DNA from: Blastococcus sp. PRF04-17
GTDB lineage: Bacteria; Actinomycetota; Actinomycetes; Mycobacteriales; Geodermatophilaceae
Direction of reading: 5' to 3'
Assembly: GCF_023016265.1 (NCBI RefSeq)
Contig: NZ_CP095412.1
Location: 4,030,001-4,094,000, forward strand
DNA: 64,000 nt
The notes under the pieces are model-generated. The model worked only from the letters and a program-made list of their open reading frames with translations, had not been told where the DNA came from and ran no database searches. The translations under genes and the position numbers were made by a program. The number at the start of each line of letters is the position of its first letter. Position 1 is the stretch's first letter. Positions 35,212 to 45,257 of the stretch are shown here, in pieces.

Positions 35212-35246
35212 AAGGGCCCGGTCACCGAGGTGACCGGGCCCTTTTC
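35212..35246 (+). terminator. Intrinsic terminator after initiator tRNA copy 2
   Basis: AAGGGCCCGGTCACC (35212-35226) pairs with GGTGACCGGGCCCTT (35229-35243) and is followed by TTCC, a classical intrinsic terminator for this GC content. Confidence 0.9.
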
Positions 35247-35277
35247 CTTCGCGGTCGGCCGGGGTAGGGGCCGGTGC

Positions 35278-35556
35278 ATGGAGCCCACTGTCACCGATGC
35301 CCCCGACGCCAGCCGCTACGAGATCCGCGAGGGCGAGCAGCTGCTCGGCCACGCCGACTACGAGCGGCGTGGCGACACCGTCGTCTTCACCCACACCGAG
35401 GTGGACCAGGACTCCGGCCGCTCGGGGCTGGGCAGCACGCTGGTCCGCGGCGCTCTCGACGACGTGCGGGCCAAGGGCGGCACCGTCGTCGCGCAGTGCT
35501 CGTTCGTCCGCGGCTACATCGACAAGCACCAGGAGTACGCCGACCTCGTGGCATGA
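35278..35556 (+). CDS. GNAT-like N-acetyltransferase, YjdJ type
   Basis: The 92-residue mini-GNAT has RYEIREGEQLLGHADYERRGDTVVFTHTEVDQDSGRSGLGSTLVRGALDDVRAKGGTVVAQCSFV compressed into one domain. The acetyl-CoA loop is GRSGLGS and a conserved Cys-Ser-Phe follows. It fits the short YjdJ/GNAT family. Substrate unknown. ATG 35278 is used; a longer frame would start inside the tRNA terminator. Confidence 0.85.
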   Translation: MEPTVTDAPDASRYEIREGEQLLGHADYERRGDTVVFTHTEVDQDSGRSGLGSTLVRGALDDVRAKGGTVVAQCSFVRGYIDKHQEYADLVA

Positions 35557-35581
35557 GGCGACGGGTGGCATGAGGCGACGG
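35548..35581 (+). repeat. 17-bp tandem duplication at a stop codon
   Basis: GTGGCATGAGGCGACGG occurs twice back to back (35548-35564, 35565-35581). The first copy contains the stop codon of the GNAT gene. Confidence 0.9.
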
Positions 35582-35588
35582 GCCGCCG

Positions 35589-36098
35589 CTACAGCACGTG
35601 CTGGCCGTACATCTCGCCGAGCGGGTCGGCGATCAGTTCGATGCGGGCGCCGTCCGGATCGCGGAAGTAGACCGAGACGCCGCTGTGCACCTCGTGCTCG
35701 ACCCCGGCCTCGGTGAGGCGCTCGACCAACGCCTGCCAGCGCTCGGGGTCGACGCTGATGGCCATGTGGTGGAGCCCACCCAGCACCTCGGCGTAGGGGC
35801 CGACGTCCAGCCCCGGGAAGTCGAAGAAGGCCAGCAGGTTGCCGTGCCCGATGTCGAAGAAGAAGTGCGACGACCCGGGATAGTCGCGGTTCTCGATGAG
35901 CTCGGTCAGCGGGAAGCCCAGCACGTCCTGGTAGAAGCGCACCGTCCGCTCGACGTCGCTGCTGATCAGGGCCGTGTGGTGCAGGCCGCGGGCCGTCGAC
36001 GCCGGCCGTTCGCCGGCGGGCCTGAGGTGCGCGTCGCGGATCCGAGCGCGCTCCTGCTCCAGGGCGGCCGGGTCACGGGTGCTCTCGGTGGTGCTCAC
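35589..36098 (-). CDS. VOC family (glyoxalase/dioxygenase-fold) protein
   Basis: The 169-residue protein has the paired beta-alpha-beta-beta-beta VOC modules: LHHTALISSDVERTVRFYQDVLGFPL, then SSHFFFDIGHGNLLAFFDFPG, LHHMAISVDPERWQAL and SVYFRDPDGARIELIADPLGEMY. Metal ligands are probably the His of LHHTAL, the His of LHHMAI and the Glu of RIELIA. It might be a ring-cleavage dioxygenase-like or glyoxalase enzyme; substrate unknown. Start GTG 36098 follows GAGGAGGATCC. Confidence 0.85.
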   Translation of the reverse strand: MSTTESTRDPAALEQERARIRDAHLRPAGERPASTARGLHHTALISSDVERTVRFYQDVLGFPLTELIENRDYPGSSHFFFDIGHGNLLAFFDFPGLDVGPYAEVLGGLHHMAISVDPERWQALVERLTEAGVEHEVHSGVSVYFRDPDGARIELIADPLGEMYGQHVL

Positions 36099-36197
36099 GA
36101 TGGGATCCTCCTCGCTGCGGCTGTCCGGACAACCCGAGCGCGTGCCATCTCCTTCCCCGGGGTCGCCGGTGATCGGCGGGCTGCGAGGATCGGGGTC

Positions 36198-36967
36198 GTG
36201 ATCGAACTGCGGACACCCGGCGAGCTCGACGCGATGCGGGCGGCCGGGGCGGTGGTCGCGGACATGCACGCGGCGGTGAAGGCGGCGGCGGTGCCCGGCG
36301 TGCGGCTCAGCCGGCTGGACTCCATCGCCCGTGACGTCCTGGCCGATGCGGGCGCCACCTCCCCCTTCCTCGGCTACGCCCCGCTGCCGACCACGCCGCC
36401 GTTCCCGGGCGTGCTGTGCCTGTCGGTGAACGACGTCGCGCTGCACGGCATCCCGACGCCCTACGAGCTCGAGGACGGCGACCTGCTCAGCGTCGACGCC
36501 GGCGCGACCCTCGACGGCTGGGTCGGGGACGCCGCGATGACCTATCCCGTGGGCGTTCCGCGCCCCGAGGACCTCCGCCTGGTCGAGACGACGGAGCGGG
36601 CGCTCGCGGCCGGCATCGCCGCGGCCGTCGTCGGCAACCGGGTGGGTGACATCTCCGCCGCGATCGGCGCGGTCGGCCGGGCCGGCGGGTGCGGCATCAA
36701 CACCGATCAGGGGGTCACGGCGTGGGCCGCACGATGCACGAGGCACCGTCCGTGCCCAACGAGGGCCGCGCCGGCCGGGGCGTGCCGCTGCGGCCGGGTC
36801 TGGTGATCGCGATCGAACCGTGGTTCCTCGCCGGCGGGGACGACGACTACACCGTCGACGCCGACGGCTGGACGCTGCGCAGCGCCGACGGCAGCCGCGC
36901 CGCGCACGTCGAGCACACCGTCGCCGTGACCGACGACGGTCCGCGCATCCTCACCGCCCCGCGATAG
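36198..36967 (+). pseudogene. map: Methionine aminopeptidase type I, frameshifted
   Basis: The first frame encodes VIELRTPGELDAMRAAGAVVADMH through GINTDQG. The second encodes [18 protein letters not shown] to the end with AIEPWFL. Together they give a normal 256-residue M24 enzyme with the HGIP histidine, SVDAG and GDAAMT metal aspartates, and the EPW glutamate. The break is at the G5 run 36710-36714; a sixth G restores the protein. A sequencing error is a real possibility. Role: removal of N-terminal methionine. Confidence 0.85.
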
Positions 36968-36985
36968 GTCTCAGGCGCCGCGAGC

Positions 36986-37033
36986 GTGCACTTATCGCCC
37001 TATCGACAGGTGCTGATGCGTCGATAACCGCAC
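36986..37033. terminator. Palindromic element between convergent genes
   Basis: GTGCACTTATCG (36986-36997) pairs imperfectly with CGATAACCGCAC (37022-37033); inner TATCGACA and TGCGTCGATA also have palindromic character. It lies between map and the 37058 gene and probably serves as a bidirectional terminator. Confidence 0.5.
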
Positions 37034-37057
37034 AATGATCATGGTCAAGTGGGGAAG

Positions 37058-37360
37058 TCAGCGCCCGAGGGCCGCCCCGATCTCTTCTGCGATCGCGCGG
37101 TAGCGGTCGACAGGGCCGGCGTCCTCGGCGCTGAACCAGCGGACGAACTCCTCGTGCACGATGCGCTGGACGTCCTCGACCGTCTCGACGTCGCGCAGCC
37201 GCGGGACGATCGTGGCGGCCTCGTGGGAGTACTCGTCCGCGTTCTCCGCGTCGGCGATGCCGATCGGATCGTGGCGATACAGCGAGGCCTCGACGTCGGC
37301 CAGGAGTCGCCGATACGGGGTCGTGACTTCTCGCCGATGTGCGTCCGAGAGATCAGGCAA
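37058..37360 (-). CDS. Hypothetical acidic helical protein
   Basis: The 100-residue protein is acidic and predicted helical (YRRLLADVEASLYRHDPIGIADAENADEYSHEAATIVPRLRDVETVEDVQRIVHEEFVRWF). I recognise no named domain. Its ATG overlaps the end of the cystathionine gamma-synthase/lyase gene by 8 bp, so it is the third gene of that operon. Function unknown. Confidence 0.7.
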   Translation of the reverse strand: MPDLSDAHRREVTTPYRRLLADVEASLYRHDPIGIADAENADEYSHEAATIVPRLRDVETVEDVQRIVHEEFVRWFSAEDAGPVDRYRAIAEEIGAALGR

Positions 37361-38489
37361 GGGCCTGCTCGAGGTCGGCGAGCAGGTCGTCGACGTCCTC
37401 GATGCCGACGGACAGGCGGACCAGGTCCCCTGGCACCTCCAGCGGCGAGCCGGCGGCGCTGGCGTGCGTCATGCGGCCGGGATGCTCGACGAGCGACTCG
37501 ACGCCGCCGAGCGACTCGGCCAGCGTGAACAGCTGCGCGCGGTCGCACACCGCGAGCGCCGCGTCCTCGCCGTCCCTCAGCCGGAACGACACCATCCCCC
37601 CGAAGCCGGACATCTGCTTCGCCGCGATGACGTGACCCGGGTGCGAGGGCAGACCCGGGTAGAGCACCGAGGCGACCGCCGGGTGCTCGAGCAGGAACTC
37701 GGCGACCCGCGCGCCGTTGGCGCAGTGCCGGTCCATCCGGACGCCGAGGGTCTTCAGGCTGCGCAGCACCATCCACGAGTCGAACGGAGAGGCCACCGCG
37801 CCCATCGCGTTGTGGTTGTAGGCCAGGCGCTCGCCCAGCTCCCGATCACGCGTCACCAGGGCGCCGCCGACCACGTCGGAGTGGCCGCCGAGGTACTTCG
37901 TCGTCGAGTGGACGACGACGTCGGCGCCGAGCGTCAGCGGGCGCTGCAGATACGGCGAGGCGAAGGTGTTGTCGACGACCAGCAGCGCCCCGCGCTCGTA
38001 GGCGACGGCGGCGGTGGCCTCGATGTCGGTGACGTTGAGCAGGGGATTGCTCGGCGTCTCGCACCAGATCACCCGGGTCGTCGGCCGCATCGCCGCCCGC
38101 ACCTCGTCCGGGTCGTCGAGGTGCACGGGGGTGTACTCCAGGCCCCACTCCGACAGCACGCGGGAGATCAGCCGGAACGTGCCGCCGTACGCGTCACCGC
38201 CGAGGACGACGTGGTCGCCCGCCCGGCACACCGTGCGCAGCAGGGTGTCCTCCGCGGCCAGGCCGGAGGCGAAGGCGAGCGCCGTGGTGCCCTCCTCGAG
38301 CGCGGCGAGCGCCTCGTGCAGCGCGTCGCGGGTCGGGTTGCCGCTGCGGCTGTACTCGTAGCCGCCGCGCAGCCCGCCGACGCCGTCCTGCTTGTACGTG
38401 GTCGTCAGGTGCACCGGCGGGATGACCGCACCCGTCGCGGCGTCGGGCTCCTGTCCCGCGTGGATCGCCCGCGTGTTGAAACCGGTCAT
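37353..38489 (-). CDS. metB: Cystathionine gamma-synthase/lyase, PLP-dependent
   Basis: The 378-residue Cys/Met-metabolism PLP enzyme has YSRSGNPTRDALHEALAALE, the PLP-binding GGDAYGGT and the Schiff-base Lys in VVHSTTKYLGGHSD. The late ESLGGVESLVEHPGRMTHAS block is also present. It converts between cystathionine, homocysteine and cysteine pools. The adjacent cystathionine beta-synthase makes gamma-lyase (reverse transsulfuration) as likely as gamma-synthase; sequence alone does not decide. Start ATG 38489 overlaps the upstream gene by ATGA. Confidence 0.9.
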   Translation of the reverse strand: MTGFNTRAIHAGQEPDAATGAVIPPVHLTTTYKQDGVGGLRGGYEYSRSGNPTRDALHEALAALEEGTTALAFASGLAAEDTLLRTVCRAGDHVVLGGDAYGGTFRLISRVLSEWGLEYTPVHLDDPDEVRAAMRPTTRVIWCETPSNPLLNVTDIEATAAVAYERGALLVVDNTFASPYLQRPLTLGADVVVHSTTKYLGGHSDVVGGALVTRDRELGERLAYNHNAMGAVASPFDSWMVLRSLKTLGVRMDRHCANGARVAEFLLEHPAVASVLYPGLPSHPGHVIAAKQMSGFGGMVSFRLRDGEDAALAVCDRAQLFTLAESLGGVESLVEHPGRMTHASAAGSPLEVPGDLVRLSVGIEDVDDLLADLEQALA

Positions 38490-39880
38490 GACCTGACCGT
38501 AGAGGCCCGGCCGGCGAGGTGGCCGAGCACGTCCTGCCGGGTGACGACGCCGGCCGGCTTCCCGTCGACGTGGACGACGAGCGCGTCGGCGTCCCCGAGC
38601 GCCTGCACCGCCGCGCTCACGCCCTCGCCGGATCCGACGATCGGCAGCGGCGGCGACATGTGCTTCTCCACCCGGTCGTACAGGCTGGCGGTGCCGGCGA
38701 ACAGCGCGTCGAGCAGTGTCTTCTCGTCCACCGAGCCGACGACCTCGCCGGCGGTCACCGGCGGCTCCGCGCGGACGACGGGCAACTGGCTCACCCCGTA
38801 CTCGCGGAGGATGTCGATGGCGTCGCGCACCGTCTCGTTCGGGTGGGTGTGCACCAGCGTCGGGGTCTCGCCGGACTTGGCCCGCAGGACGTCGCCGACG
38901 GTCTCGCCGGCGGCCACGTCGAGGAAGCCGTAGTCGGCCATCCATTTGTCGCTGAAGATCTTGTTCAGGTAGCCGCGGCCGCCGTCGGGCAGCAGCACCA
39001 CGACCACGTCGTCCTTGGTGAGCGTCTCGGCGGCGCGCAGCGCGGCGACCACTGCCATGCCGCAGGAGCCACCGACCAGCAGGCCCTCCTCGCGGGCCAG
39101 CCGACGGGTCATGGCGAAGGAGTCCCCGTCGGAGACCGGGAGGATCTCGTCGGCGATCTCGCGGTCGTAGGTGGCGGGCCAGAAGTCCTCGCCGACGCCC
39201 TCGACGAGGTAGGGGCGGCCGGTGCCACCGGAGTAGACCGAGCCCTCCGGGTCGGCGCCGACGACGCGGACGCGGCCACCGGAGACCTCCTTGAGGTAGC
39301 GCCCGATGCCGCTGATCGTGCCGCCGGTGCCCATGCCGGTGACGAACGTGGTGATCCGGCCCTCGGTCTGGGCCCAGATCTCCGGCCCGGTCGTCTCGTA
39401 GTGCGACCGGGGGTTGGCCGGGTTGGAGTACTGGTCGGGCTTCCAGCCGCCCGGGCTCTCGCGGGCCAGCCGGTCGGAGACCGAGTAGTACGAGCGCGGG
39501 TCGGACGGGTCGACGGCGGTGGGGCAGACGACGACCTCGGCGCCGTACGCCCGCAGCACGTTGATCTTCTCCTGCCCCACCTTGTCGGGGCAGACGAAGA
39601 TGCACTTGTACCCGCGCTGCTGGGCGACCAGGGCGAGCCCGATGCCGGTGTTGCCGCTGGTCGGCTCCACGATCGTGCCGCCGGGTTGCAGCGCGCCGCT
39701 CGCCTCCGCGGCGTCGACCATCCGCACGGCGATGCGGTCCTTCACCGACCCGCCGGGGTTGAGGTACTCGACCTTGGCCAGCACCAGCGGAGCATCCGGC
39801 CCCAGGTCCCTGGTCACCGAGGTCAGGCGTACCAGCGGGGTGTTGCCGACCAGGTCGATGACGTTCTCGGCGTACTCCAT
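38486..39880 (-). CDS. cbs: Cystathionine beta-synthase with CBS domain pair
   Basis: The 464-residue protein has a fold-type II PLP domain with [10 protein letters not shown] and the PLP Lys in NPGGSVKDR. The phosphate-binding PTSGNTGIG and the [10 protein letters not shown] loop follow. A C-terminal tandem CBS region ([23 protein letters not shown]... [19 protein letters not shown]) follows. It condenses homocysteine with serine. ATG 39880 is chosen over an upstream ATG because homology starts at EYAENVIDL. It forms an operon with metB. Confidence 0.93.
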   Translation of the reverse strand: MEYAENVIDLVGNTPLVRLTSVTRDLGPDAPLVLAKVEYLNPGGSVKDRIAVRMVDAAEASGALQPGGTIVEPTSGNTGIGLALVAQQRGYKCIFVCPDKVGQEKINVLRAYGAEVVVCPTAVDPSDPRSYYSVSDRLARESPGGWKPDQYSNPANPRSHYETTGPEIWAQTEGRITTFVTGMGTGGTISGIGRYLKEVSGGRVRVVGADPEGSVYSGGTGRPYLVEGVGEDFWPATYDREIADEILPVSDGDSFAMTRRLAREEGLLVGGSCGMAVVAALRAAETLTKDDVVVVLLPDGGRGYLNKIFSDKWMADYGFLDVAAGETVGDVLRAKSGETPTLVHTHPNETVRDAIDILREYGVSQLPVVRAEPPVTAGEVVGSVDEKTLLDALFAGTASLYDRVEKHMSPPLPIVGSGEGVSAAVQALGDADALVVHVDGKPAGVVTRQDVLGHLAGRASTVRS

Positions 39881-39942
39881 GCCGCCATTCCACCAGAGCC
39901 GCACGGTGGCGAGCCGGGGAGCGCGCGGGCGAGGATGCGGAC

Positions 39943-40953
39943 ATGACTTCTCCCGTCGGCACCCGCGCGCTGGGCCGTGGTGGCCTGACCGTCTCGGCTC
40001 TCGGCCTGGGCTGCATGGGCATGAGCCAGATGTACGGCGCCGCCGACCGGCAGGAGTCGATCGCGACCATCCACCGGGCCCTCGACCTGGGCGTCACCTT
40101 CCTCGACACGTCCGACGTCTATGGCGACGGGCACAACGAGGAGCTGGTCGGCGAGGCGATCGCCGGGCGCCGCGACGAGGTGCAGCTGGCCACCAAGTTC
40201 TCGCTGACCCATGACGCCTCGGGCGGCATGACCATCGACGGGCGTCCCGAGAACGTGCGGGCCTGCGCCGAGGCGAGCCTGCGCAGGCTGGGCGTCGAGG
40301 TCGTCGACCTGTACTACCAGCACCGGGTCGACCCGAAGGTGCCGATCGAGGACACCGTGGGCGCCATGGCGGAGCTGGTCGAGCAGGGGAAGGTGCGCTT
40401 CCTCGGGTTGTCCGAGGCCAGCGCGACCTCGATCCGCCGCGCCGCCGCCGTCCACCCCATCGCGGCGCTGCAGAGCGAGTGGTCGCTGTGGACCCGTGAT
40501 CTCGAGGGGGAGGTCCTCGGGGTGGCGCGCGAGCACGGCATCGGCATCGTGCCGTTCAGCCCGCTGGGCCGCGGCTTCCTGACCGGGGCGATCACGAGCC
40601 CCGAGGACTTCGGCGCCGACGACTGGCGGCGCGGCCACCCGCGGTTCAGCGGCGAGGCGTTCGCGACGAACCTGCGGCTGGTCGAGGCCGTGCGGGAGCT
40701 GGCGGGCGAGAAGGGGGCGACGCCCGGGCAGCTGGCACTCGCGTGGGTCATGGCCCAGGGCGAGGACGTCGTCCCGATCCCGGGTACGAAGCGCCGGCAC
40801 TACCTCGAGGAGAACGTGGGTGCGGCGGCCGTCGCGCTCTCCGCCGACGACCTCGCCCGACTGGACGAGATCGCGCCGCCCGGTGCCACCGCGGGCAGCC
40901 GGTACGTCGACGCCGCCTACGCCTACGGCGACAGCCCGGAGCGAGCGGCGTGA
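39943..40953 (+). CDS. Aldo/keto reductase
   Basis: The 336-residue protein has the catalytic tetrad of the family: Asp in FLDTSDVYG, the Tyr of the same segment, Lys in LATKFS and His in [13 protein letters not shown]-binding is indicated by the C-terminal [17 protein letters not shown] block. The substrate is not evident. It overlaps the XdhC-like gene by GTGA. Downstream genes suggest a sugar or redox role, but that is weak. Confidence 0.9.
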   Translation: MTSPVGTRALGRGGLTVSALGLGCMGMSQMYGAADRQESIATIHRALDLGVTFLDTSDVYGDGHNEELVGEAIAGRRDEVQLATKFSLTHDASGGMTIDGRPENVRACAEASLRRLGVEVVDLYYQHRVDPKVPIEDTVGAMAELVEQGKVRFLGLSEASATSIRRAAAVHPIAALQSEWSLWTRDLEGEVLGVAREHGIGIVPFSPLGRGFLTGAITSPEDFGADDWRRGHPRFSGEAFATNLRLVEAVRELAGEKGATPGQLALAWVMAQGEDVVPIPGTKRRHYLEENVGAAAVALSADDLARLDEIAPPGATAGSRYVDAAYAYGDSPERAA

Positions 40954-41402
40954 GCGAGCGGCTGCTGGTCGCGGTCTTCGCCTCCCCGGTGGCCGACGTG
41001 CTCCGGCGTTGGGCGCCCGAACTCGGTTTCCGGGTTCAGGTTCTCGACCCGGATCCCGGGCGAGGGGCCGACATCACGGGGTTCGCGGAGGTCGACGGCG
41101 AGTTGGACGACGCCGACGTGGTGGTCACCGATCACCATCGCGCCGAGCTCGGTGACGTCCTTCGGGATGCGCTGGCGCGCGACGTCCGATGGATCGGCGT
41201 CATGGGAAACCCGCGGCACGAGGGCCCGCACGTCGCGGCCCTGAGAGCCCTGGGTGTCGCGGACGACGACATCGCCCGCGTGCACCGGCCGATCGGCCTG
41301 GACATCGGCTCGAAGGCGCCGGCCGAGATCGCCGTCTCGACGTTGGCCGGGCTGCTCGCCGACCGCAACGGCCGGCCCGGCGGCTTCACCCACGCCGTCT
41401 GA
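40950..41402 (+). CDS. XdhC-like Rossmann domain protein
   Basis: The 150-residue protein matches the C-terminal Rossmann domain of XdhC. It has [41 protein letters not shown], then [26 protein letters not shown]. XdhC proteins insert sulfurated molybdenum cofactor into xanthine dehydrogenase. The N-terminal XdhC domain is missing, and no molybdoenzyme is nearby, so the role is uncertain. GTG 40950 overlaps the aldo/keto reductase stop. Confidence 0.8.
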   Translation: MSERLLVAVFASPVADVLRRWAPELGFRVQVLDPDPGRGADITGFAEVDGELDDADVVVTDHHRAELGDVLRDALARDVRWIGVMGNPRHEGPHVAALRALGVADDDIARVHRPIGLDIGSKAPAEIAVSTLAGLLADRNGRPGGFTHAV

Positions 41403-41404
41403 CC

Positions 41405-42784
41405 GTGGCCGACGTCCTCGTCGGTGCCGACCTCGGCACCTCCGGACTCAAGGTGGTCGCCCTCGACCCGACGGGGGCCGTGGTCGCGGAGGCGGAGCAC
41501 GCCCATGGCTACGACCGCCCCGCCCCCGGGTGGGCGGAGTGCGACGTCGCGACCTGGCGGGCGGCTCTCGACCGCGCCCTCGCCGAGCTCGCGGCCCGGC
41601 TCGGCGACACCCGCGTCCGGGCCCTCGGGTTCTCCGGGCAGATGCACGGCGCGGTCCTGGTCGACGGCGACGGCGCCCCTCTGCGCCCCGCCGTGCTGTG
41701 GCCCGACCAGCGGGCGGCCGGCGAGCTGGACCGCTGGCGCGCTCTCGACGCCGACGCCCGCGCGGCTCTGGCCAACCCGCTGGTCCCCGGCATGACCGGG
41801 CCCGTGCTGGCGTGGCTGGGCCGCCACGAACCGGAGGTGGTCGACCGGGCGACGGCCCTGCTCCTGCCCAAGGACGCGCTGCGGGCCTCGCTGCTGCCCG
41901 GCACCGAACCGCTCACCGACCGCAGCGACGCCTCCGCGACGTTGTTCTGGGACGTCGTCGCCGACGACTGGAGCGCGGCCGCGCTCGGGGCGGCCGGCAT
42001 CGCCGGCGGGTTGCTCCCGCGGGTCGCCCCGTCCGCCGAGGTGGCCGGGACCGCGTGGCTGCCGGTGGGCGAGGTGCCGGTCGTCGTCGGGGGAGCGGAC
42101 ACGCCGCTGGCGATGCTCGCCGCGGGCGCAGCCGGCGTGCAGATCAACCTGGGCACCGGCGCGCAGCTCCTGCGGTCCCGCCGGGAGCCGACCCCTGCCG
42201 TCGACCCGGTCCTGCACGCCTACGCCGACACCGCGGACGGCTGGTACGCGATGGCGGCCCTGCAGAACGGCGGCTCCGTCTGGGAATGGGCGTGCGGTGT
42301 CCTCGGGCTGTCCCTGACCGACTTCGTCGCCGCGGCCGCGACCGTGCCGTCCGGTGCCGGGGGAGTCGTGTTCCGGCCGTTCCTCACGGGCGAGCGCGGC
42401 GGTGTGGCCGGGCCCGACGAGCGCGGTGCGTGGACGGGGCTCTCCGCCGGCACCACCCGCGCGGACCTCGCCCGGGCGGCGGCGGAGGGCGTCGTCTTCG
42501 CCGTCCGTGCTGCGTTCGACCTGCTCGACGTCACCGACCGCGAGCCCGTGCTGCTCACCGGAGGAGCGGCCCGCTCGGGGATCCTCACGCAGCTGCTGGC
42601 CGACGCCCTCGGGCTGCCGGTGCGGCCCCTGGGCCTGCGCAGCGCCTCGGCCGTCGGTGCCGCGCTGCTGGCCGGGCGGGGCGTCGGGCTGGACGTGGAC
42701 CCCGAGCGTCAGGAGGGGCCGCTCGTGGAGCCCTCCGGCGAAGCGCACCTCGAGGAGGCGTTCGCCCGCTGGTCGGCCCGTTGA
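41405..42784 (+). CDS. xylB: Xylulokinase-like FGGY sugar kinase
   Basis: The 459-residue FGGY kinase has the phosphate-1 loop VGADLGTSGLKVVALD, the xylulokinase signature LGFSGQMHGAVLVD with catalytic WPDQR following, and the ATP site LLTGGAARSGILTQLLADAL. It phosphorylates D-xylulose or a related ketose. It starts at GTG 41405, 2 bp after the XdhC-like stop. No xylose isomerase or transporter is visible nearby. Confidence 0.88.
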   Translation: MADVLVGADLGTSGLKVVALDPTGAVVAEAEHAHGYDRPAPGWAECDVATWRAALDRALAELAARLGDTRVRALGFSGQMHGAVLVDGDGAPLRPAVLWPDQRAAGELDRWRALDADARAALANPLVPGMTGPVLAWLGRHEPEVVDRATALLLPKDALRASLLPGTEPLTDRSDASATLFWDVVADDWSAAALGAAGIAGGLLPRVAPSAEVAGTAWLPVGEVPVVVGGADTPLAMLAAGAAGVQINLGTGAQLLRSRREPTPAVDPVLHAYADTADGWYAMAALQNGGSVWEWACGVLGLSLTDFVAAAATVPSGAGGVVFRPFLTGERGGVAGPDERGAWTGLSAGTTRADLARAAAEGVVFAVRAAFDLLDVTDREPVLLTGGAARSGILTQLLADALGLPVRPLGLRSASAVGAALLAGRGVGLDVDPERQEGPLVEPSGEAHLEEAFARWSAR

Positions 42785-42788
42785 GCAG

Positions 42789-43592
42789 TCAGTCGGGACC
42801 GGGCAGGCGGACGTGGCCCAGCGCCGCGTCGTGCAGCTTCCCGTTGGTGGCCAGGGCATGCCCGCCGGCCGGTCCCGGCGCCCCGGTGAGGTCGGTGAAC
42901 CGGCCACCGGCCTCGCGCACGATCACGTCGAGGGCGGCGAGGTCCCAGACCGACACCTCGGGCTCGCAGGCGATGTCGACCGCGCCCTCGGCGAGCAGGC
43001 AGTAGCTCCAGAAGTCGCCGTAGGCCCGCGTCCGCCACACCGAGCGTGTGAGGTCGAGGAAGCCGTCGAGGACGCCGCGCTCCTCCCAGCCCGACAGGCT
43101 GGAGTAGGACAGGCTCGCGTCGGTGAGCTCGGACACCTCCGAGACCCGGCAGCGGGTCGCCGACTCCAGCCGCCGGCCGGTCCAGGCGCCGACGTCCTTG
43201 GCCGCCCACCACCGCCGGTTGAGCGCGGGCGCGGACACCAGGCCGACCACCGGCTCGTCGCCGTCGAACAGTGCGATGAGGGTGGCCCACACCGGCACGC
43301 CGCGGACGAAGTTCTTCGTGCCGTCGATCGGGTCCAGCACCCACCGGCGCGGGCCGTGGCCAGTGGTCCCGAACTCCTCGCCCATCACCGCGTCCCGTGT
43401 TCGGGCGCGGCTGAGCGTGATGCGCAGCATCTCCTCGACGGCGCGGTCGGCGTCGGTGACCGGCGTCAGGTCGGGCTTGGTGTCGACCGTGAGGTCGAGC
43501 GCCTTGAACCGGTCCAGGCTGATCGAGTCGGCCTGGTCGGCCAGCACGTGCGCCAGCCGCATGTCCTCTGCAAAGCCCCGGCCGGATGTCAT
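42789..43592 (-). CDS. hisN: Histidinol-phosphatase, inositol-monophosphatase family
   Basis: The 267-residue protein has the metal motifs of the family: [30 protein letters not shown] and the late [23 protein letters not shown]. The [12 protein letters not shown] form and size match actinobacterial HisN. It removes phosphate from histidinol phosphate in histidine synthesis. Start ATG 43592 where the family N terminus begins ([12 protein letters not shown]). Confidence 0.88.
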   Translation of the reverse strand: MTSGRGFAEDMRLAHVLADQADSISLDRFKALDLTVDTKPDLTPVTDADRAVEEMLRITLSRARTRDAVMGEEFGTTGHGPRRWVLDPIDGTKNFVRGVPVWATLIALFDGDEPVVGLVSAPALNRRWWAAKDVGAWTGRRLESATRCRVSEVSELTDASLSYSSLSGWEERGVLDGFLDLTRSVWRTRAYGDFWSYCLLAEGAVDIACEPEVSVWDLAALDVIVREAGGRFTDLTGAPGPAGGHALATNGKLHDAALGHVRLPGPD

Positions 43593-43614
43593 CGGCACCC
43601 AACCTAGCCGGGGA

Positions 43615-43797
43615 TCACCCGAAGACAGCTGAACTGACCCCGCTCGGCCCCTCGTACTCGCGGTCCTCGATGCCCCGGAGGGCCTCCAGCACCTCGTCCC
43701 CGGCCCCTTCCTGCTCGGCACGGGCGACGATGTCCTGCTTGCTCGCCGGGTAGTCCATCCCGGACAGGGCCTTCTGGATGTCGATCGGGCTCACCAT
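43615..43797 (-). CDS. DUF2795 small protein
   Basis: The 60-residue protein starts [20 protein letters not shown] and continues [30 protein letters not shown]. It matches the DUF2795 helical family, common in Actinobacteria. A role is not established; a winged-helix-like nucleic-acid function has been suggested for relatives, but nothing here tests it. Confidence 0.88.
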   Translation of the reverse strand: MVSPIDIQKALSGMDYPASKQDIVARAEQEGAGDEVLEALRGIEDREYEGPSGVSSAVFG

Positions 43798-43848
43798 GGC
43801 CCGGCAGTACCCCGGGCCCGTCCGTCGATGCGTCGATACGGTCGGGCC

Positions 43849-44385
43849 GTGGATGCCGCGACGATCGCCGGACTGCTCGCCGACCCGGTGCGGCTCAAGG
43901 TCGTCGCCGCCCTCGCGCTCGGCGCCGGCACGATCGAGGACGTCGCGAAGGCCGCCGACCTGCCGCTCAAGGACGTCGCCCTCGCCGCCCGCCGGCTCGC
44001 CCGCGCCGGGCTGGTGCACCGCGACGGGCACGCCCTGACCCTGCACGCCGACCGGTTCGGCGCGGCCGCCCGCGCCGCGGCCGAGTCGGCGCCCGCCCCC
44101 GAGCCGCTGTCCGACGACCCGGCCGAGGACGCCGTCCTGTCGGCCTTCGTCCGCGACGGACGCCTGGTCTCCATCCCGTCGCAGCACACGAAGCGGCTCG
44201 TCGTGCTGCGTCACCTGGTGCGGGTGTTCGAGCCCGGCATCCGCTATCCGGAGCGCGAGGTCAACGCGCTGCTCGCCGTCTGGCACCCCGACGTGGCGGC
44301 CCTGCGCCGGTACCTGGTCGACCACGGGATGCTCTCGCGCGACGCGGGCGTCTACTGGCGCACCGGTGGACCGGTCGACGTCTGA
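43849..44385 (+). CDS. ArsR-like HTH protein with DUF2087 domain
   Basis: The 178-residue protein has an N-terminal winged-helix part (LADPVRLKVVAALALGAGTIEDVAKAADLPLKDVALAARRLARAGLV). A C-terminal DUF2087 domain follows (RLVSIPSQHTKRLVVLRHLVRVFEPGIRYPEREVNALLAVW). It is probably a transcription regulator. GTG 43849 is chosen over ATG 43828 because TACGGT (43837-43842) lies exactly 6 bp upstream, a leaderless -10. Confidence 0.82.
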   Translation: MDAATIAGLLADPVRLKVVAALALGAGTIEDVAKAADLPLKDVALAARRLARAGLVHRDGHALTLHADRFGAAARAAAESAPAPEPLSDDPAEDAVLSAFVRDGRLVSIPSQHTKRLVVLRHLVRVFEPGIRYPEREVNALLAVWHPDVAALRRYLVDHGMLSRDAGVYWRTGGPVDV

Positions 44386-44428
44386 GAAACCGCTCGCCAG
44401 CGGCGTGTCGCGGGCAGACACTTCCGGC

Positions 44429-45235
44429 GTGCCCGTACCGACCGCCGACGCCTTCGCCGCCCTCGCGCGCTCGTCGCCGTGGCGCTGGTCGACGCTGCGG
44501 TTCACCGTCCGGCGCGCCCGGCAGCCCGACCGCGCCGAGCCGCTGCGGGCGTGGCTGCGCAGGCCCGACCTGCTGCGGGTGGAGACGCTGCACGGCGCGC
44601 TGGTCCAGATCGTGCGCGAGCCGCCCACGACGGTCGCCGTCCTCGGCTTCCCGCCGACCGCCGGGACGCAGCTGACCTATCGGTGGCCGGTGGAGGGACC
44701 GGCACCGGTGCTGCGGGCAGACGGGCTGGTGGACCTCCGCCCGCCGGACCTGTCCTACGACGCGCCGATGTTCCAGGACTACCGGTGGGTCGCCATGCTC
44801 GACCCGGTCGAGCTCGCCGACGGCCAGGACCCCGACACCGGCGAGCCCGGGCCCCCGCTGGTCGTCGACTCCGTCTCCGAGCTCGAGCACGCCGGCCGCG
44901 CCGCCTGGGAGGCCGTCGTCCGCACGACGGCGTTCTACGAGCCGCGGTGCGGGTGCTGCCCGCTGCTCAGGTGCCGCGACGTCGACGTCTACGAGTACCG
45001 CGACCACCCCCAGCACGTCCTCGCCGCCTATCCCGATGCCTACCGCGTGCGGCTCGACGTCGGAACCGGCGTCTGCGTGTTCACCGAGGAGATCGGCGGG
45101 CTGACCCCCGGCGAGGGGCATGACCTGCGGATCGAGGCCGTCGACGAGCCGATGGACGACGACCTGTTCGTCGAGCCGCCCCGCGGCCCGTTCCGCCCCC
45201 GGTTCGGGTGGTCACCGCTGCCCGGGGGTCAGTAG
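44429..45235 (+). CDS. Conserved hypothetical actinobacterial protein
   Basis: The 268-residue protein has no signal or membrane segment. Distinct features are a tryptophan-rich start (LARSSPWRWSTLRFTVRRARQ), a YDAPMFQDYRWVAMLDPVEL block and a Cys-rich EPRCGCCPLLRC segment near residue 175. I recognise the pattern as a conserved actinobacterial protein without known function. GTG 44429 is preferred because the upstream extension is low complexity. Confidence 0.65.
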   Translation: MPVPTADAFAALARSSPWRWSTLRFTVRRARQPDRAEPLRAWLRRPDLLRVETLHGALVQIVREPPTTVAVLGFPPTAGTQLTYRWPVEGPAPVLRADGLVDLRPPDLSYDAPMFQDYRWVAMLDPVELADGQDPDTGEPGPPLVVDSVSELEHAGRAAWEAVVRTTAFYEPRCGCCPLLRCRDVDVYEYRDHPQHVLAAYPDAYRVRLDVGTGVCVFTEEIGGLTPGEGHDLRIEAVDEPMDDDLFVEPPRGPFRPRFGWSPLPGGQ

Positions 45236-45257
45236 CGCAGGCCCGTACGCGACAGCG